Of a stretch of 64,000 bases of DNA, positions 45,435 through 53,828 are shown piece by piece (the first letter of the stretch is position 1; every line of letters starts with the position of its first letter). Origin of the DNA: Comamonadaceae bacterium OS-1. GTDB taxonomy: Bacteria > Pseudomonadota > Gammaproteobacteria > Burkholderiales > Burkholderiaceae_C. The notes below the pieces were generated by a model, which worked only from the letters and a program-made list of their open reading frames with translations, did not search any database and had not been told where the DNA came from. The stretch is from contig AP026969.1 of NCBI GenBank assembly GCA_027923965.1, forward strand, positions 4,030,001-4,094,000. The letters run 5' to 3'. The position numbers were made by a program, and so were the translations under genes.

Positions 45435-45764
45435 TTACATCAGGCGCTTGGGCGCTTCATGGTGGTGGTCTTGCACCCGGTCTTTGTGGCGGACCACCTG
45501 GCGGTCCAGCTTGTCGACCAATTCGTCTACTGCGGCGTACAAATCCGCGTGAGAGCTTTCGGCGAACATGTCATTGCCTTTGACATGGATGTTGCATTCT
45601 GCGCGTTGTCGGCCTTGCTTTTCCTTTTGCTTTTCAATCGTCAGTAGCACCTTGACATCTACCAACTGGTCGAAATGGCGGGTTATTCGGTCCAGTTTGG
45701 TGGTCACATAGGTACGCAAGGCGGGGGTCACATCCAGATGGTGTCCGCTGATCGTCAAGTTCAT
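45435..45764 (-). CDS. hpf: Ribosome hibernation promoting factor (short type)
   Basis: 109 residues. [20 protein letters not shown] and the later [19 protein letters not shown] define the HPF/RaiA fold that binds the 30S decoding region in resting cells. The strong TAGGAGG is 6 nt upstream of the ATG. rpoN, which usually precedes it in related clusters, is not adjacent. Confidence 0.92.
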   Translation of the reverse strand: MNLTISGHHLDVTPALRTYVTTKLDRITRHFDQLVDVKVLLTIEKQKEKQGRQRAECNIHVKGNDMFAESSHADLYAAVDELVDKLDRQVVRHKDRVQDHHHEAPKRLM

Positions 45765-46069
45765 GTAGTTCCTCCTAGAGCAATACTTTCACCGTTGAAA
45801 GTCATTTCACTATGCGCCCGATATCCCCTGAACGCAACCCTTTCCCAGGCCTTTCGAATGGGTGTTACCCCGTGTAACCAGCGGCCCAGAGACTGAGCCT
45901 CACCTGTATAGATCGGCGGCAGCGGTGCCATAATTCAGGCCTTCGCCACGTCCGAGAAAACCCCATGGAAAGCGCCCCTAGTCGCTAGCTTTCACCTCCC
46001 TGCGTTGCACGGGGGCTGAAAGCCTAGCCCCACCCCCCGTCTTTGCCTATCCACCCCAGGGAGTGCCCC
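45765..46069. other. Divergent leader region between hpf and corA
   Basis: 305 bp without a gene. The hpf side has a small hairpin CTTTCA-CCGT-TGAAAG at 45786-45801 and a loose promoter-like pair on the minus strand. The corA side has a longer structured hairpin at 45985-46027, listed separately. No conserved small gene was seen. Confidence 0.5.
45985..46027 (+). promoter_or_regulatory. Hairpin leader upstream of corA
   Basis: CTAGCTTTCA (45985-45994) pairs with TGAAAGCCTAG (46017-46027) apart from one bulged base. Inside, CTCCC-type bases pair with GGGGG, and TGC/GCA can close the top. It ends 42 nt before the corA ATG, a position suited to a regulatory leader RNA. No known riboswitch class was recognised. 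Confidence 0.4.
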
Positions 46070-47059
46070 ATGCTGAATATTTTCTCGCTGGCCAATGGCC
46101 GATTGTTTCAAGAAGAGATCGAGTCGCTCGAAGAGCTTTCGCGCTTCCAGCCCATCTGGGTAGACCTGGAATCGCCCACGCTGGAAGAAAAACGCTGGAT
46201 CAAACAGTATTACGGCCTGTCCATCCCCGAAGACGCGATGGACGAAGATATTGAAGAATCGGCCCGCTTTTACGAAGAAGACAACGGCGAACTGCACATC
46301 CGCAGCGACTTTTTGGTGGCTGACGAGTCCGACCCGCGCACGGTACGCGTCGCCTTCATCCTGAACCAGCACAACGCCGAGCTCAAAAGCCGCGGCGTGC
46401 TGTTCTCCATCCACGACGAAGACGTGCCGGTGTTCCGCCTGCTGCGCATGCGCGCGCGCCGGGCGCCAGGACTGATCGAAGACGCCAAGGAAGTTTTACT
46501 CAAACTTTTCGATGCCGATGCCGAATACTCCGCCGACACGCTGGAAGACATCTACGTGGACCTGGAAAAGGTCAGTCGCCGGGTGCTGGCCGGCAACATG
46601 ACCGACGCGCTGGCCGGGGAGGTGCTGGGCTCCATCGCCCGCCACGAGGATTTGAACGGCCGTATCCGCCGCAACATGATGGACACCCGCCGCGCCCTGA
46701 GCTTCATGATGCGCAGCAAGATGCTCAACGCCGAACAGTTCGAAGAAGCCCGCCAGATCCACCGCGACATCGATTCGCTGGACTCGCACACGGCCTTTTT
46801 GTTCGACAAGATCAACTTTTTGATGGATGCCACCGTCGGTTTCATCAACATCAACCAGAACAAGATCATCAAGATCTTCTCGGTGGCCAGCGTGGCCCTG
46901 CTGCCGCCCACCCTGGTAGCCAGCATTTACGGCATGAACATGAAATTCCCCGAGCTGGAGTTTCTGGGCAGCTGGTCGTACCCCTATGTGGTGGCCATGA
47001 TGACGGCCAGTGCGCTGGTGCCCATGTGGTACTTTTACAAGCGCGGCTGGCTCTCCTGA
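46070..47059 (+). CDS. corA: Magnesium/cobalt transporter CorA
   Basis: 329 residues. A large cytosolic acidic domain is followed by two C-terminal membrane helices with the selectivity motif YGMNMKFPELEF between them. It forms a pentameric divalent-cation channel. GGGAG lies 6 nt before the ATG at 46070. Confidence 0.93.
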   Translation: MLNIFSLANGRLFQEEIESLEELSRFQPIWVDLESPTLEEKRWIKQYYGLSIPEDAMDEDIEESARFYEEDNGELHIRSDFLVADESDPRTVRVAFILNQHNAELKSRGVLFSIHDEDVPVFRLLRMRARRAPGLIEDAKEVLLKLFDADAEYSADTLEDIYVDLEKVSRRVLAGNMTDALAGEVLGSIARHEDLNGRIRRNMMDTRRALSFMMRSKMLNAEQFEEARQIHRDIDSLDSHTAFLFDKINFLMDATVGFININQNKIIKIFSVASVALLPPTLVASIYGMNMKFPELEFLGSWSYPYVVAMMTASALVPMWYFYKRGWLS

Positions 47060-47082
47060 AGCCACACCACGGAAGGCACACC

Positions 47083-47385
47083 ATGCGCGACATCCTGGTA
47101 CTGTTGGAAACCGGGGCCGACGGCCAGCCCACGGCGCTGGCCCAGCGGCTGCGCAGCCAGTGGCAGGTGGCGGCATCGTTGCCGCCGCGCCTGCTGGTGT
47201 TGCGGCTGCCCTCTTACAAGGTGGCGGCCATCCCGGGTGTGCTGCCATTGGCCCAAGCCGATCCACCGCTGACCGAGAGCGAGCAGCTGTTTGCCGCCGC
47301 CTGGGCCGCGCAGGGGCATAAATCCGCCCCGCGCCCCGGCGATGGCGCGGATTGGGACGCGCCAGGCTTCACGCCACCGGGTTAA
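47083..47385 (+). CDS. Hypothetical 100-residue protein
   Basis: Starts MRDILVLLETGADGQPTALA, then moderately hydrophobic with LLVLRLPSYKVAAIPGVLPL and a Gly/Pro-rich end. There is no signal peptide or clear membrane helix. GGAAGG lies about 9 nt upstream of the ATG. It is convergent with the metallopeptidase-lectin gene, 8 nt between their stops, which hints at a possible partner such as an inhibitor or chaperone; this is only an inference. Confidence 0.45.
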   Translation: MRDILVLLETGADGQPTALAQRLRSQWQVAASLPPRLLVLRLPSYKVAAIPGVLPLAQADPPLTESEQLFAAAWAAQGHKSAPRPGDGADWDAPGFTPPG

Positions 47386-47393
47386 TAGGCCCC

Positions 47394-49523
47394 CTAAACC
47401 CCCATCGGCCACCAGCCGTGCCACCAGTCGGTGAAGGCCGGTTCCCAGGCCGCCGTGTAGATACGGCTGTCGCCCCCCACCACAAACGCATCCAGCTTGT
47501 TCGGCGCACGCGATACCGCGGTGACCGCCGCACCCAGCGCCGCCGCCCCACCATTCAGCCGCCACCAGCCGTGCCAGCCATCGGTAAACGCGGGCTCCCA
47601 GGCCGCGGTGTAGATGCCCCGGTCGGTACCGGTGACAAAAATATCCAGCTTGTTGGCCGAGCGGGACACCGCGTGGAGGGGCGCACCAGGCCGCCCGCGC
47701 CCGCCCTGGATATGCCACCAGCCATGCCAGCCATCGGTAAACGCGGGTTCCCAGGCGGCGGTCAAGGTCTCGCCGCCGTTGGCCACTGCAAAAATATCCA
47801 GCTTGTTGGCGCTGCGCGATACCGCGTTGATATGGCCGCCCGCCGGGAAGCGCGCCGCGCCCACCCGCCACCAGCCATGCCAGCCGTCGCTGAACGAGGG
47901 TTGCCAGGCGGCGGTATAGGCAAAACCATCCATACCCACCACAAAAATATCCAGCTGGTTCGGCCCGCGCACCGCCGCCCCCACGGGCGCACCCGGGGCC
48001 GCCATGCCGCCCTGGATGTGCCACCAGCCGTGCCAGCCATCGGCAAAGCTGGGCTGCCAGGCGGCCGACATCACCCGGCCCGACGTGTCGGTGGCAAAAA
48101 TGTCCAGATGGTCGGCGCTGCGCGACACCGCGCTGATCTGGCTGCGGTGCGGCACGCTGATGTCGCCGATACGCCACCAGCCCCGCCAGCCCGTGTCGGG
48201 CCGCCACGCGGCGGTATAGACGTGGTTGTCCATGCCCACCACAAAGATGTCCAGCTTGTCAGCCCCGCGGCTGACCGCCGTCACCGGCGCGCCCGCCGCC
48301 GCCATGCCGCCCTGGATATGCCAGAAACCCTGCCACCAGTTGGGCATGGCCGGCTCCCAGGCAGCGGACATGACGCGCCCGTCCTGGTCGGCAAAGAAGA
48401 TGTCCAGCTTGTTGGCCGAGCGGGATACCGCGTGCACCGGTGCGCCCTGTGGCACGCGGGTGCTGCTCAGCCCCCAGCCCAGGTGGCGGCGGGTCGAGGC
48501 GCACATGGCCCAGTCGTTGGCCTTCATCAGGCAGGCAATGCCGCCGCCGGGCGCACAGGTGGCGCAGTTGCGGTTGGGCTCGTTGTAGATGCCGTGGGTG
48601 CTGGTGCAGTTGCAATTGGCGGCGGTGTATTCATCCGGGCATGAAAAGATGTGGCCGGTTTCGTGGGCCACCACGCGGTCGATGTTGTCCGGCCCCCAGC
48701 CATCATTGGCGTAGTCCATCACGATGCGCGGCACGCTGGCGTAGGCAAAGTGCCACAGCGGATAGCCTTTCACGAAAAAGATGCAGTAAGCCCAGCGCGT
48801 GCCCAGCCGGGTGCGCAAAGCGCTGACGTAGTTCACCACGCCCTGCCAGTTCTGCGTCTGGCCCAGCGCGCCCATGGCGGGGTTGCGCCAGCGGGATTCA
48901 TCGTCGGCGGCCGTGGCCGTGGTGCTGGTGGAAATGCTGACGTTGTTGATCTCGTAGTGCCAGCTCACCCCGGAGGCCGGGTCCTGGTTGCCCAACCAGG
49001 TCAGCCCGGCTTGCACCTCGGCCACCACCTTGACCCGCTCGGCCGCGCTGAACCGGGTGGCTGCCGTGGGACCGTTGACGATGATGATGCCCACCGCCAC
49101 CGAGCCCGCCAAAAACGCATCGCCCACGCCCCGCTGGCCGGGCGCGGCGGCACCGATGGCCTCCAGCGCATCCCGGCCCACGGGCGCTTCGGGCGCGCAG
49201 CCGTGCATGTCCCAGTCTTCGCCGTCACGGGGGCGCTTGGCCTTGGCGGCGCGGTACTTGGCGCTACGGCGCAGGGTAAAGGCCGACAGCCCCAGCTTCT
49301 CGGTCAGGTTCAACACGGCCGTCGTGGCTTTGGGCAAGGTAGTGACGGCAAAGGGCTGGCCACCGATCTCGGCGGGCTGGGCGCGGCGGATTTGCACATT
49401 CGGCCCGTAATCGTGCAGCAGGCCGCCATCGTTATCGGGCGGCTGCCCGGCGCTGCGGGCCTTGGTGATGCTCCGCGTGCCCGGCGTGGCCAAGCGCTCG
49501 TACGCGGTGTTGATTTCGGTCAT
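47394..49523 (-). CDS. Zinc metallopeptidase with seven lectin-like propeller repeats
   Basis: 709 residues in two parts. Residues about 100-360 hold a metzincin-like active site, VVAHETGHIFSCPDEY near 285 (HExxH with a downstream Asp), and many cysteines in CNCTSTHG, CATCAPGG and CLMKANDWAMC. From about 362 on there are seven repeats of roughly 48 residues, each with AVSR-x3-LDIF-x7-AAW and GWHGWW, suggesting a seven-bladed propeller resembling PLL/fucose-lectin modules. No signal peptide is visible. Possibly an exported or delivered protease that binds glycans. Confidence 0.7.
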   Translation of the reverse strand: MTEINTAYERLATPGTRSITKARSAGQPPDNDGGLLHDYGPNVQIRRAQPAEIGGQPFAVTTLPKATTAVLNLTEKLGLSAFTLRRSAKYRAAKAKRPRDGEDWDMHGCAPEAPVGRDALEAIGAAAPGQRGVGDAFLAGSVAVGIIIVNGPTAATRFSAAERVKVVAEVQAGLTWLGNQDPASGVSWHYEINNVSISTSTTATAADDESRWRNPAMGALGQTQNWQGVVNYVSALRTRLGTRWAYCIFFVKGYPLWHFAYASVPRIVMDYANDGWGPDNIDRVVAHETGHIFSCPDEYTAANCNCTSTHGIYNEPNRNCATCAPGGGIACLMKANDWAMCASTRRHLGWGLSSTRVPQGAPVHAVSRSANKLDIFFADQDGRVMSAAWEPAMPNWWQGFWHIQGGMAAAGAPVTAVSRGADKLDIFVVGMDNHVYTAAWRPDTGWRGWWRIGDISVPHRSQISAVSRSADHLDIFATDTSGRVMSAAWQPSFADGWHGWWHIQGGMAAPGAPVGAAVRGPNQLDIFVVGMDGFAYTAAWQPSFSDGWHGWWRVGAARFPAGGHINAVSRSANKLDIFAVANGGETLTAAWEPAFTDGWHGWWHIQGGRGRPGAPLHAVSRSANKLDIFVTGTDRGIYTAAWEPAFTDGWHGWWRLNGGAAALGAAVTAVSRAPNKLDAFVVGGDSRIYTAAWEPAFTDWWHGWWPMGV
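47397..48440 (-). repeat. Seven tandem repeats of about 145-150 bp in the lectin region
   Basis: Seven head-to-tail units encode the propeller blades. The core on the plus strand (e.g. AAATATCCAGCTTGTTGGCC, and CCACCAGCCATGCCAGCC) recurs every 140-155 bp. Close identity between units suggests recent duplication or conversion. Confidence 0.8.
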
Positions 49524-49618
49524 GGATGGGGCTCCTGTGGGTGCTCCACATCTGCGGAGCGCACTTCAGAATAGGTGCCCGATGCGCAGACCGCATCATC
49601 GAAAAGGGGGAAAACCCG

Positions 49619-50362
49619 CTACAGCCGCTGCACCAGTTCCGCCAACACAGCCTGGGCATAGCGGCTGGCCACCGTGCGCACGAAGCCGGCAAAGTCGGTG
49701 TGGGCCGTGTCGTCGGCCCGGTCGGAGATGCTGCGCATGGCGGCGAAAGGCACGCCGTAGTCATGGCAGACCTGGGCCACCGCCGCCCCCTCCATTTCCA
49801 CCGCCAGGGCCTCATGGCCATGCGCGCGCAGGGCAGATTGCAAGGCCTGCACTTCGCTGGCGGCAGACACAAAACGGTCGCCGCTGGCCACCAGGCCGTG
49901 GTGGATGCGCGGCGGCAGAGGATTTAAGCCAAATCGACCTCCAGCGCTTATTCCACTGGCGTTAGCAGCTATCAAAAGTGTAGTAGTGAGGTTTTCATCG
50001 CAGGCAAAGCGCGCCTGGCCGTACAGGGGCACTTCATACGGTGGGAACAGCGGCGCGGCGTTCATGTCGTGCTGGATGAAATCTGCCGCCACCACCACGT
50101 CGCCCGCCTGCACGCCCGCGCCCACCCCACCGGCCACGCCGGTGAACACGATGCGGCTGGCACCAAACTTCTCGATCAAGGCCGTGGCCGTGGTAGCCGC
50201 CGCCACCTTGCCGATGCGCGACAGCGCCAGCACCACCGGCTGGCCGTGCCACAGGCCCAGGCCGAAGCTGCGCCCGGCGTGCTGCACGCGACGGGGTTGC
50301 TCCAGTTGCTCGTAAATGCCCTGCTGTTCTTCGGCCAGGGCACTCAAAATCGCCAAGTTCAT
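49619..50362 (-). CDS. mtnN: 5'-Methylthioadenosine/S-adenosylhomocysteine nucleosidase
   Basis: 247 residues. The nucleosidase fold shows MNLAILSALAEEQQGI, FTGVAGGVGAGVQAGDVVVA and the base-binding AVEMEGAAVAQVC, with SDRADD near the C-terminus. It removes adenine from MTA and SAH. Family members are usually about 230-236 residues; the extra is at about 126-146 (LIAANASGISAGGRFGLNP), encoded exactly by a family A repeat. It overlaps fadD by ATGA. Confidence 0.88.
   Translation of the reverse strand: MNLAILSALAEEQQGIYEQLEQPRRVQHAGRSFGLGLWHGQPVVLALSRIGKVAAATTATALIEKFGASRIVFTGVAGGVGAGVQAGDVVVAADFIQHDMNAAPLFPPYEVPLYGQARFACDENLTTTLLIAANASGISAGGRFGLNPLPPRIHHGLVASGDRFVSAASEVQALQSALRAHGHEALAVEMEGAAVAQVCHDYGVPFAAMRSISDRADDTAHTDFAGFVRTVASRYAQAVLAELVQRL
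49925..49986 (-). repeat. Family A repeat translated inside mtnN
   Basis: On the minus strand it reads CTACTACACTTTTGATAGCT, GCTAACGCCAGTGGAATAAG, then CGCTGGAGGTCGATTTGGCT plus TA, a near-consensus copy. It is in frame with no stop codon and accounts for the extra residues of MtnN. Confidence 0.8.
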
Positions 50363-52035
50363 GCCTTGGTGCGCAGTTCTCGACGCAGGATTTTGCCCAC
50401 CGGGGTTTTCGGCAAGTCGGCGCGGAACTCCACCACGCGGGGCTGCTTGTAGCCGGTGAGGTTGGCCTTGCAGTAGGCGCGCACCTGCTCCTCGGTCAGG
50501 GCCGGGTCTTTCTTGACGATCACCACCTTCACCGCTTCGCCGGTTTTCTCGTCCGGCACGCCCACGCAGGCGCATTCCAGCACGCCAGGCATGGCGGCCA
50601 CCACGTCTTCGATCTCGTTCGGGTAGACGTTGAAGCCGCTGACCAGCACCATGTCTTTCTTGCGGTCCACGATCTTGAAATACCCCATCGCGTCCATGGT
50701 GCCGATGTCGCCGGTCTTGAAGTAGCCGTCGGCTGTCATGGCCTGGGCGGTTTCATCCGGGCGCAGCCAATAGCCCGCCATCACCTGCGGGCCCTTGATG
50801 GCGATTTCGCCGGGCTGGCCCATGGGCACTTCTGCGCCTGCATCGTCCAGCAGCTTGAAATAGGTGCTGGACAGCGGCACGCCGATGGTGCCGGTGTAGT
50901 CGGTACGCGTGGGCGGGTTGCAGCTGGCGGTGGGCGAGGTTTCGCTCAGGCCGTAGCCCTCACAGATCGGGCAGCCGGTTTTCTCCAGCCACAGCTTGGC
51001 CACGGCGGCCTGCACCGCCATGCCGCCGCCGATAGACACCTTCAGGTGGCTCCAGTCCACGGTCTTGAAATCGGGGTGGTTGGCCAGGCCGTTGAACAGC
51101 GTGTTGACCGCAGGCAGGCTGTGAATGCGGTGCTGGGACAGTTCTTTCAACACGGCCTTCAAGTCGCGCGGATTGGGGATCAGGATCAGCTTGCCGCCGG
51201 TGCGCATGGACAGCATCATGCCCACGGTGAAGGCGAAGATGTGGTACAGCGGCAGCGCGCACACGCTGGTGGGCTGCTCGCCTTTGGGCACCTTGTCCAT
51301 CACCGGCTGGTTCCAGGCCTCGGACTGCAGCACGTTGGCGATCACGTTGCGGTGCAGCAGCACGGCCCCTTTGGAGACACCGGTGGTGCCGCCGGTGTAC
51401 TGCAGCACGGCGATGTCGTCCGGCTGCACCGGTACCGGCGTGAACACGCCACGTCGGCCCCGCGCCAGCGCCGTGTTGAAGCGCACCGCGCCGGGCAACT
51501 GGAAGGGCGGCACCAGCTTCTTGACCTTGCGCACCACGTAGTTGACCAGCGCGCCCTTGAGCAGCCCGAGCTGATCGCCCATGGCGCACAGCACGATGTG
51601 CTTGACGGGCGTGTTGGCCAGGCATTGCTGCAAGGTGGCACAGAAGTTTTCCAGAATCACGATGGCCTTGGCCCCCGAGTCTTTCAACTGGTGCTCCAGC
51701 TCGCGCGGGGTGTACAGCGGGTTCACATTGACCAGCACCAGCCCGGCGCGGAGCAAGGCAGCCACCGCCACCGGGTACTGCGGCACATTGGGCATCATCA
51801 CCGCCACGCGGTCGCCCTTGGCCAGGCCCAGGCTTTGCAGGTAGGCGGCAAACTGGCGGCTCAGCGTGTCGGCCTCACCGTAGCGCAGGTCCTTGCCCAT
51901 GAAGCTGTAGGCAGTGCGGTCGGCATACTTCTGAAAGCTTTCTTCCAACAGCGCCTGCAGCGACGCGTAGCGCGACGGGTCGATGTCCGCGGGCACGCCC
52001 GGGGGGTAGCTGCTGAGCCAGATGCGCTCGGTCAT
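50359..52035 (-). CDS. fadD: Long-chain fatty-acid-CoA ligase
   Basis: 558-residue AMP-forming acyl-CoA synthetase. Motifs include LQYTGGTTGVSKGAVLLHRN (P-loop), GYGLSETSP and GYFKTGDIGTMDAMGYFKIV. The C-terminal Lys region is present (PKTPVGKILRRELR). It activates fatty acids for beta-oxidation or export. The ATG at 52035 (GGAGAA upstream) is preferred over 21 extra upstream codons. Confidence 0.93.
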   Translation of the reverse strand: MTERIWLSSYPPGVPADIDPSRYASLQALLEESFQKYADRTAYSFMGKDLRYGEADTLSRQFAAYLQSLGLAKGDRVAVMMPNVPQYPVAVAALLRAGLVLVNVNPLYTPRELEHQLKDSGAKAIVILENFCATLQQCLANTPVKHIVLCAMGDQLGLLKGALVNYVVRKVKKLVPPFQLPGAVRFNTALARGRRGVFTPVPVQPDDIAVLQYTGGTTGVSKGAVLLHRNVIANVLQSEAWNQPVMDKVPKGEQPTSVCALPLYHIFAFTVGMMLSMRTGGKLILIPNPRDLKAVLKELSQHRIHSLPAVNTLFNGLANHPDFKTVDWSHLKVSIGGGMAVQAAVAKLWLEKTGCPICEGYGLSETSPTASCNPPTRTDYTGTIGVPLSSTYFKLLDDAGAEVPMGQPGEIAIKGPQVMAGYWLRPDETAQAMTADGYFKTGDIGTMDAMGYFKIVDRKKDMVLVSGFNVYPNEIEDVVAAMPGVLECACVGVPDEKTGEAVKVVIVKKDPALTEEQVRAYCKANLTGYKQPRVVEFRADLPKTPVGKILRRELRTKA

Positions 52036-52054
52036 AACAGGGTTCTCCACACGG

Positions 52055-53491
52055 CTACTCAATCGCCTTGCCCATGTCTTCGACAACCTTTTTGGCATCG
52101 CCGAAGACCATCATGGTCTTGTCCATGTAGAACAGCTCGTTGTCCAGCCCGGCGTAGCCTGCGGCCATGCTGCGCTTGTTGACGATGATGGTCTTGGCCT
52201 TGTAGGCCTCCAGGATGGGCATGCCGTAGATGGGGCTGCCCTTGACGTGCGCGGCGGGGTTTACCACGTCGTTCGCGCCCAGGATGATGGCCACATCGAC
52301 CTGGCCGAATTCGCCATTGATGTCTTCCATTTCAAACACCTGGTCATAAGGCACCTCGGCCTCGGCCAGCAGCACGTTCATGTGGCCCGGCATGCGTCCG
52401 GCCACCGGGTGGATGGCGTACTTGACGATGATGCCCTTGTCGGTGAGCTTTTGCGCCAGCTCTTTCACCGCATGCTGGGCGCGCGCCACGGCCAGGCCGT
52501 AGCCGGGCACGATGACCACGGTTTCGGCATTGCCCAGCACAAAGGCCGCGTCGTCGGCGCTGCCGCTCTTGACCGCGCGCTGCACGGCAGAACCCGCTGC
52601 TGCGGCCGTGGCATCACCGCCAAAGCCGCCACCGATCACGTTGAAGAACGATCGGTTCATGGCCTTGCACATGATGTAGCTCAGGATGGCACCAGAGCTG
52701 CCCACCAGCGACCCGGCAATGATCAGCATGCTGTTGTTCAGGCTGAAGCCGATGCCCGCCGCCGCCCAGCCCGAGTAGCTGTTCAGCATGGACACCACCA
52801 CCGGCATGTCGGCCCCACCGATCGGGATGATCAGCAGCACCCCCAGGGCAAAGCCCAGCCCAATCACCAGGCACATGTCGGTCCAGCTCTGCGAATGCCA
52901 GAAGCCAAACACAAAGAACACCGCCGCCAGGCCCAGCACCAGGTTCAGCTTGTGCTGGCCGGGAAAGCTCACCGGCGTGCCCTGGAACAGGCGGAACTTG
53001 TACTTGCCCGACAGCTTGCCAAACGCAATCACCGAGCCGCTGAAGGTGACCGCGCCGATGAAGGCACCCAGCGCCAGCTCGATCCGGTTGCCGCCGGGAA
53101 TGGCCATGCCCTTGGCGGCAATCGCGAACGCCCAGGGTTCGGCCACGGCCGCCACGGCGATGAACACCGCGGCCAGGCCGATCATGCTGTGCATGAAGGC
53201 CACCAGCTCGGGCATCTTGGTCATCTCGACCCGCTTGGCCATGATGGTGCCCACCGAGCCTCCGACCAGCAGCGCGCCCAGTACCCAGGCCATGCCCTCC
53301 ATGCCGTTCTGTCCCATCTGGCCTGCCAGCTTGAAGATCAGCGCAATGGTGGTAACCACCGCCACCGCCATGCCCAGCATGCCGAAGAAGTTGCCCCGGA
53401 TCGAGGTGGTGGGATGGCTCAAGCCCTTGAGCGCCTGGATGAAGCAGACGCTGGCGAACAAATACAAAAGTGTGACGAGGTTAAGGCTCAT
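52055..53491 (-). CDS. pntB: NAD(P) transhydrogenase subunit beta
   Basis: 478 residues. About nine membrane helices and a C-terminal NADP-binding domain (VVIVPGYGLAVARAQHAV, IHPVAGRMPGHMNVLLAEA, GANDVVNPAA). It uses the proton gradient to reduce NADP+ with NADH. It overlaps pntAB by ATGA. Confidence 0.94.
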   Translation of the reverse strand: MSLNLVTLLYLFASVCFIQALKGLSHPTTSIRGNFFGMLGMAVAVVTTIALIFKLAGQMGQNGMEGMAWVLGALLVGGSVGTIMAKRVEMTKMPELVAFMHSMIGLAAVFIAVAAVAEPWAFAIAAKGMAIPGGNRIELALGAFIGAVTFSGSVIAFGKLSGKYKFRLFQGTPVSFPGQHKLNLVLGLAAVFFVFGFWHSQSWTDMCLVIGLGFALGVLLIIPIGGADMPVVVSMLNSYSGWAAAGIGFSLNNSMLIIAGSLVGSSGAILSYIMCKAMNRSFFNVIGGGFGGDATAAAAGSAVQRAVKSGSADDAAFVLGNAETVVIVPGYGLAVARAQHAVKELAQKLTDKGIIVKYAIHPVAGRMPGHMNVLLAEAEVPYDQVFEMEDINGEFGQVDVAIILGANDVVNPAAHVKGSPIYGMPILEAYKAKTIIVNKRSMAAGYAGLDNELFYMDKTMMVFGDAKKVVEDMGKAIE

Positions 53492-53805
53492 TTGGCTTCC
53501 TTCGCGGGAGTCTTTTTCTCTTTCTTCTTGAACATCTCCAGCATGCGCCGGGTGACCATGAAGCCACCGAACACATTGACGGCAGCCAGCGCCACGGCCA
53601 GCACGCCCATGGTTTTGCCCAGCGTGGTTTCGGTTAAAGCGGCGGCCAGCATGGCCCCGATGATGACGATGGCCGAGATGGCGTTGGTCACCGCCATCAG
53701 CGGCGTGTGCAGTGCAGGCGTGACGGTCCAGACCACGTGGTAACCCACGTAGATGGCCAGCACAAAAATGATCAGGTTGGTGACCGTGGGGGAAAGTATG
53801 TCCAT
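53488..53805 (-). CDS. pntAB: NAD(P) transhydrogenase alpha, membrane part
   Basis: 105 residues with three membrane helices and a Lys-rich tail, the separate membrane segment of the alpha subunit in three-gene transhydrogenases. VGYHVVWTVTPALHTPLMAV is typical. It lies between pntAA and pntB. Confidence 0.92.
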   Translation of the reverse strand: MDILSPTVTNLIIFVLAIYVGYHVVWTVTPALHTPLMAVTNAISAIVIIGAMLAAALTETTLGKTMGVLAVALAAVNVFGGFMVTRRMLEMFKKKEKKTPAKEAK

Positions 53806-53828
53806 GGTGTGGTTTCCTTGTGTGGGGC

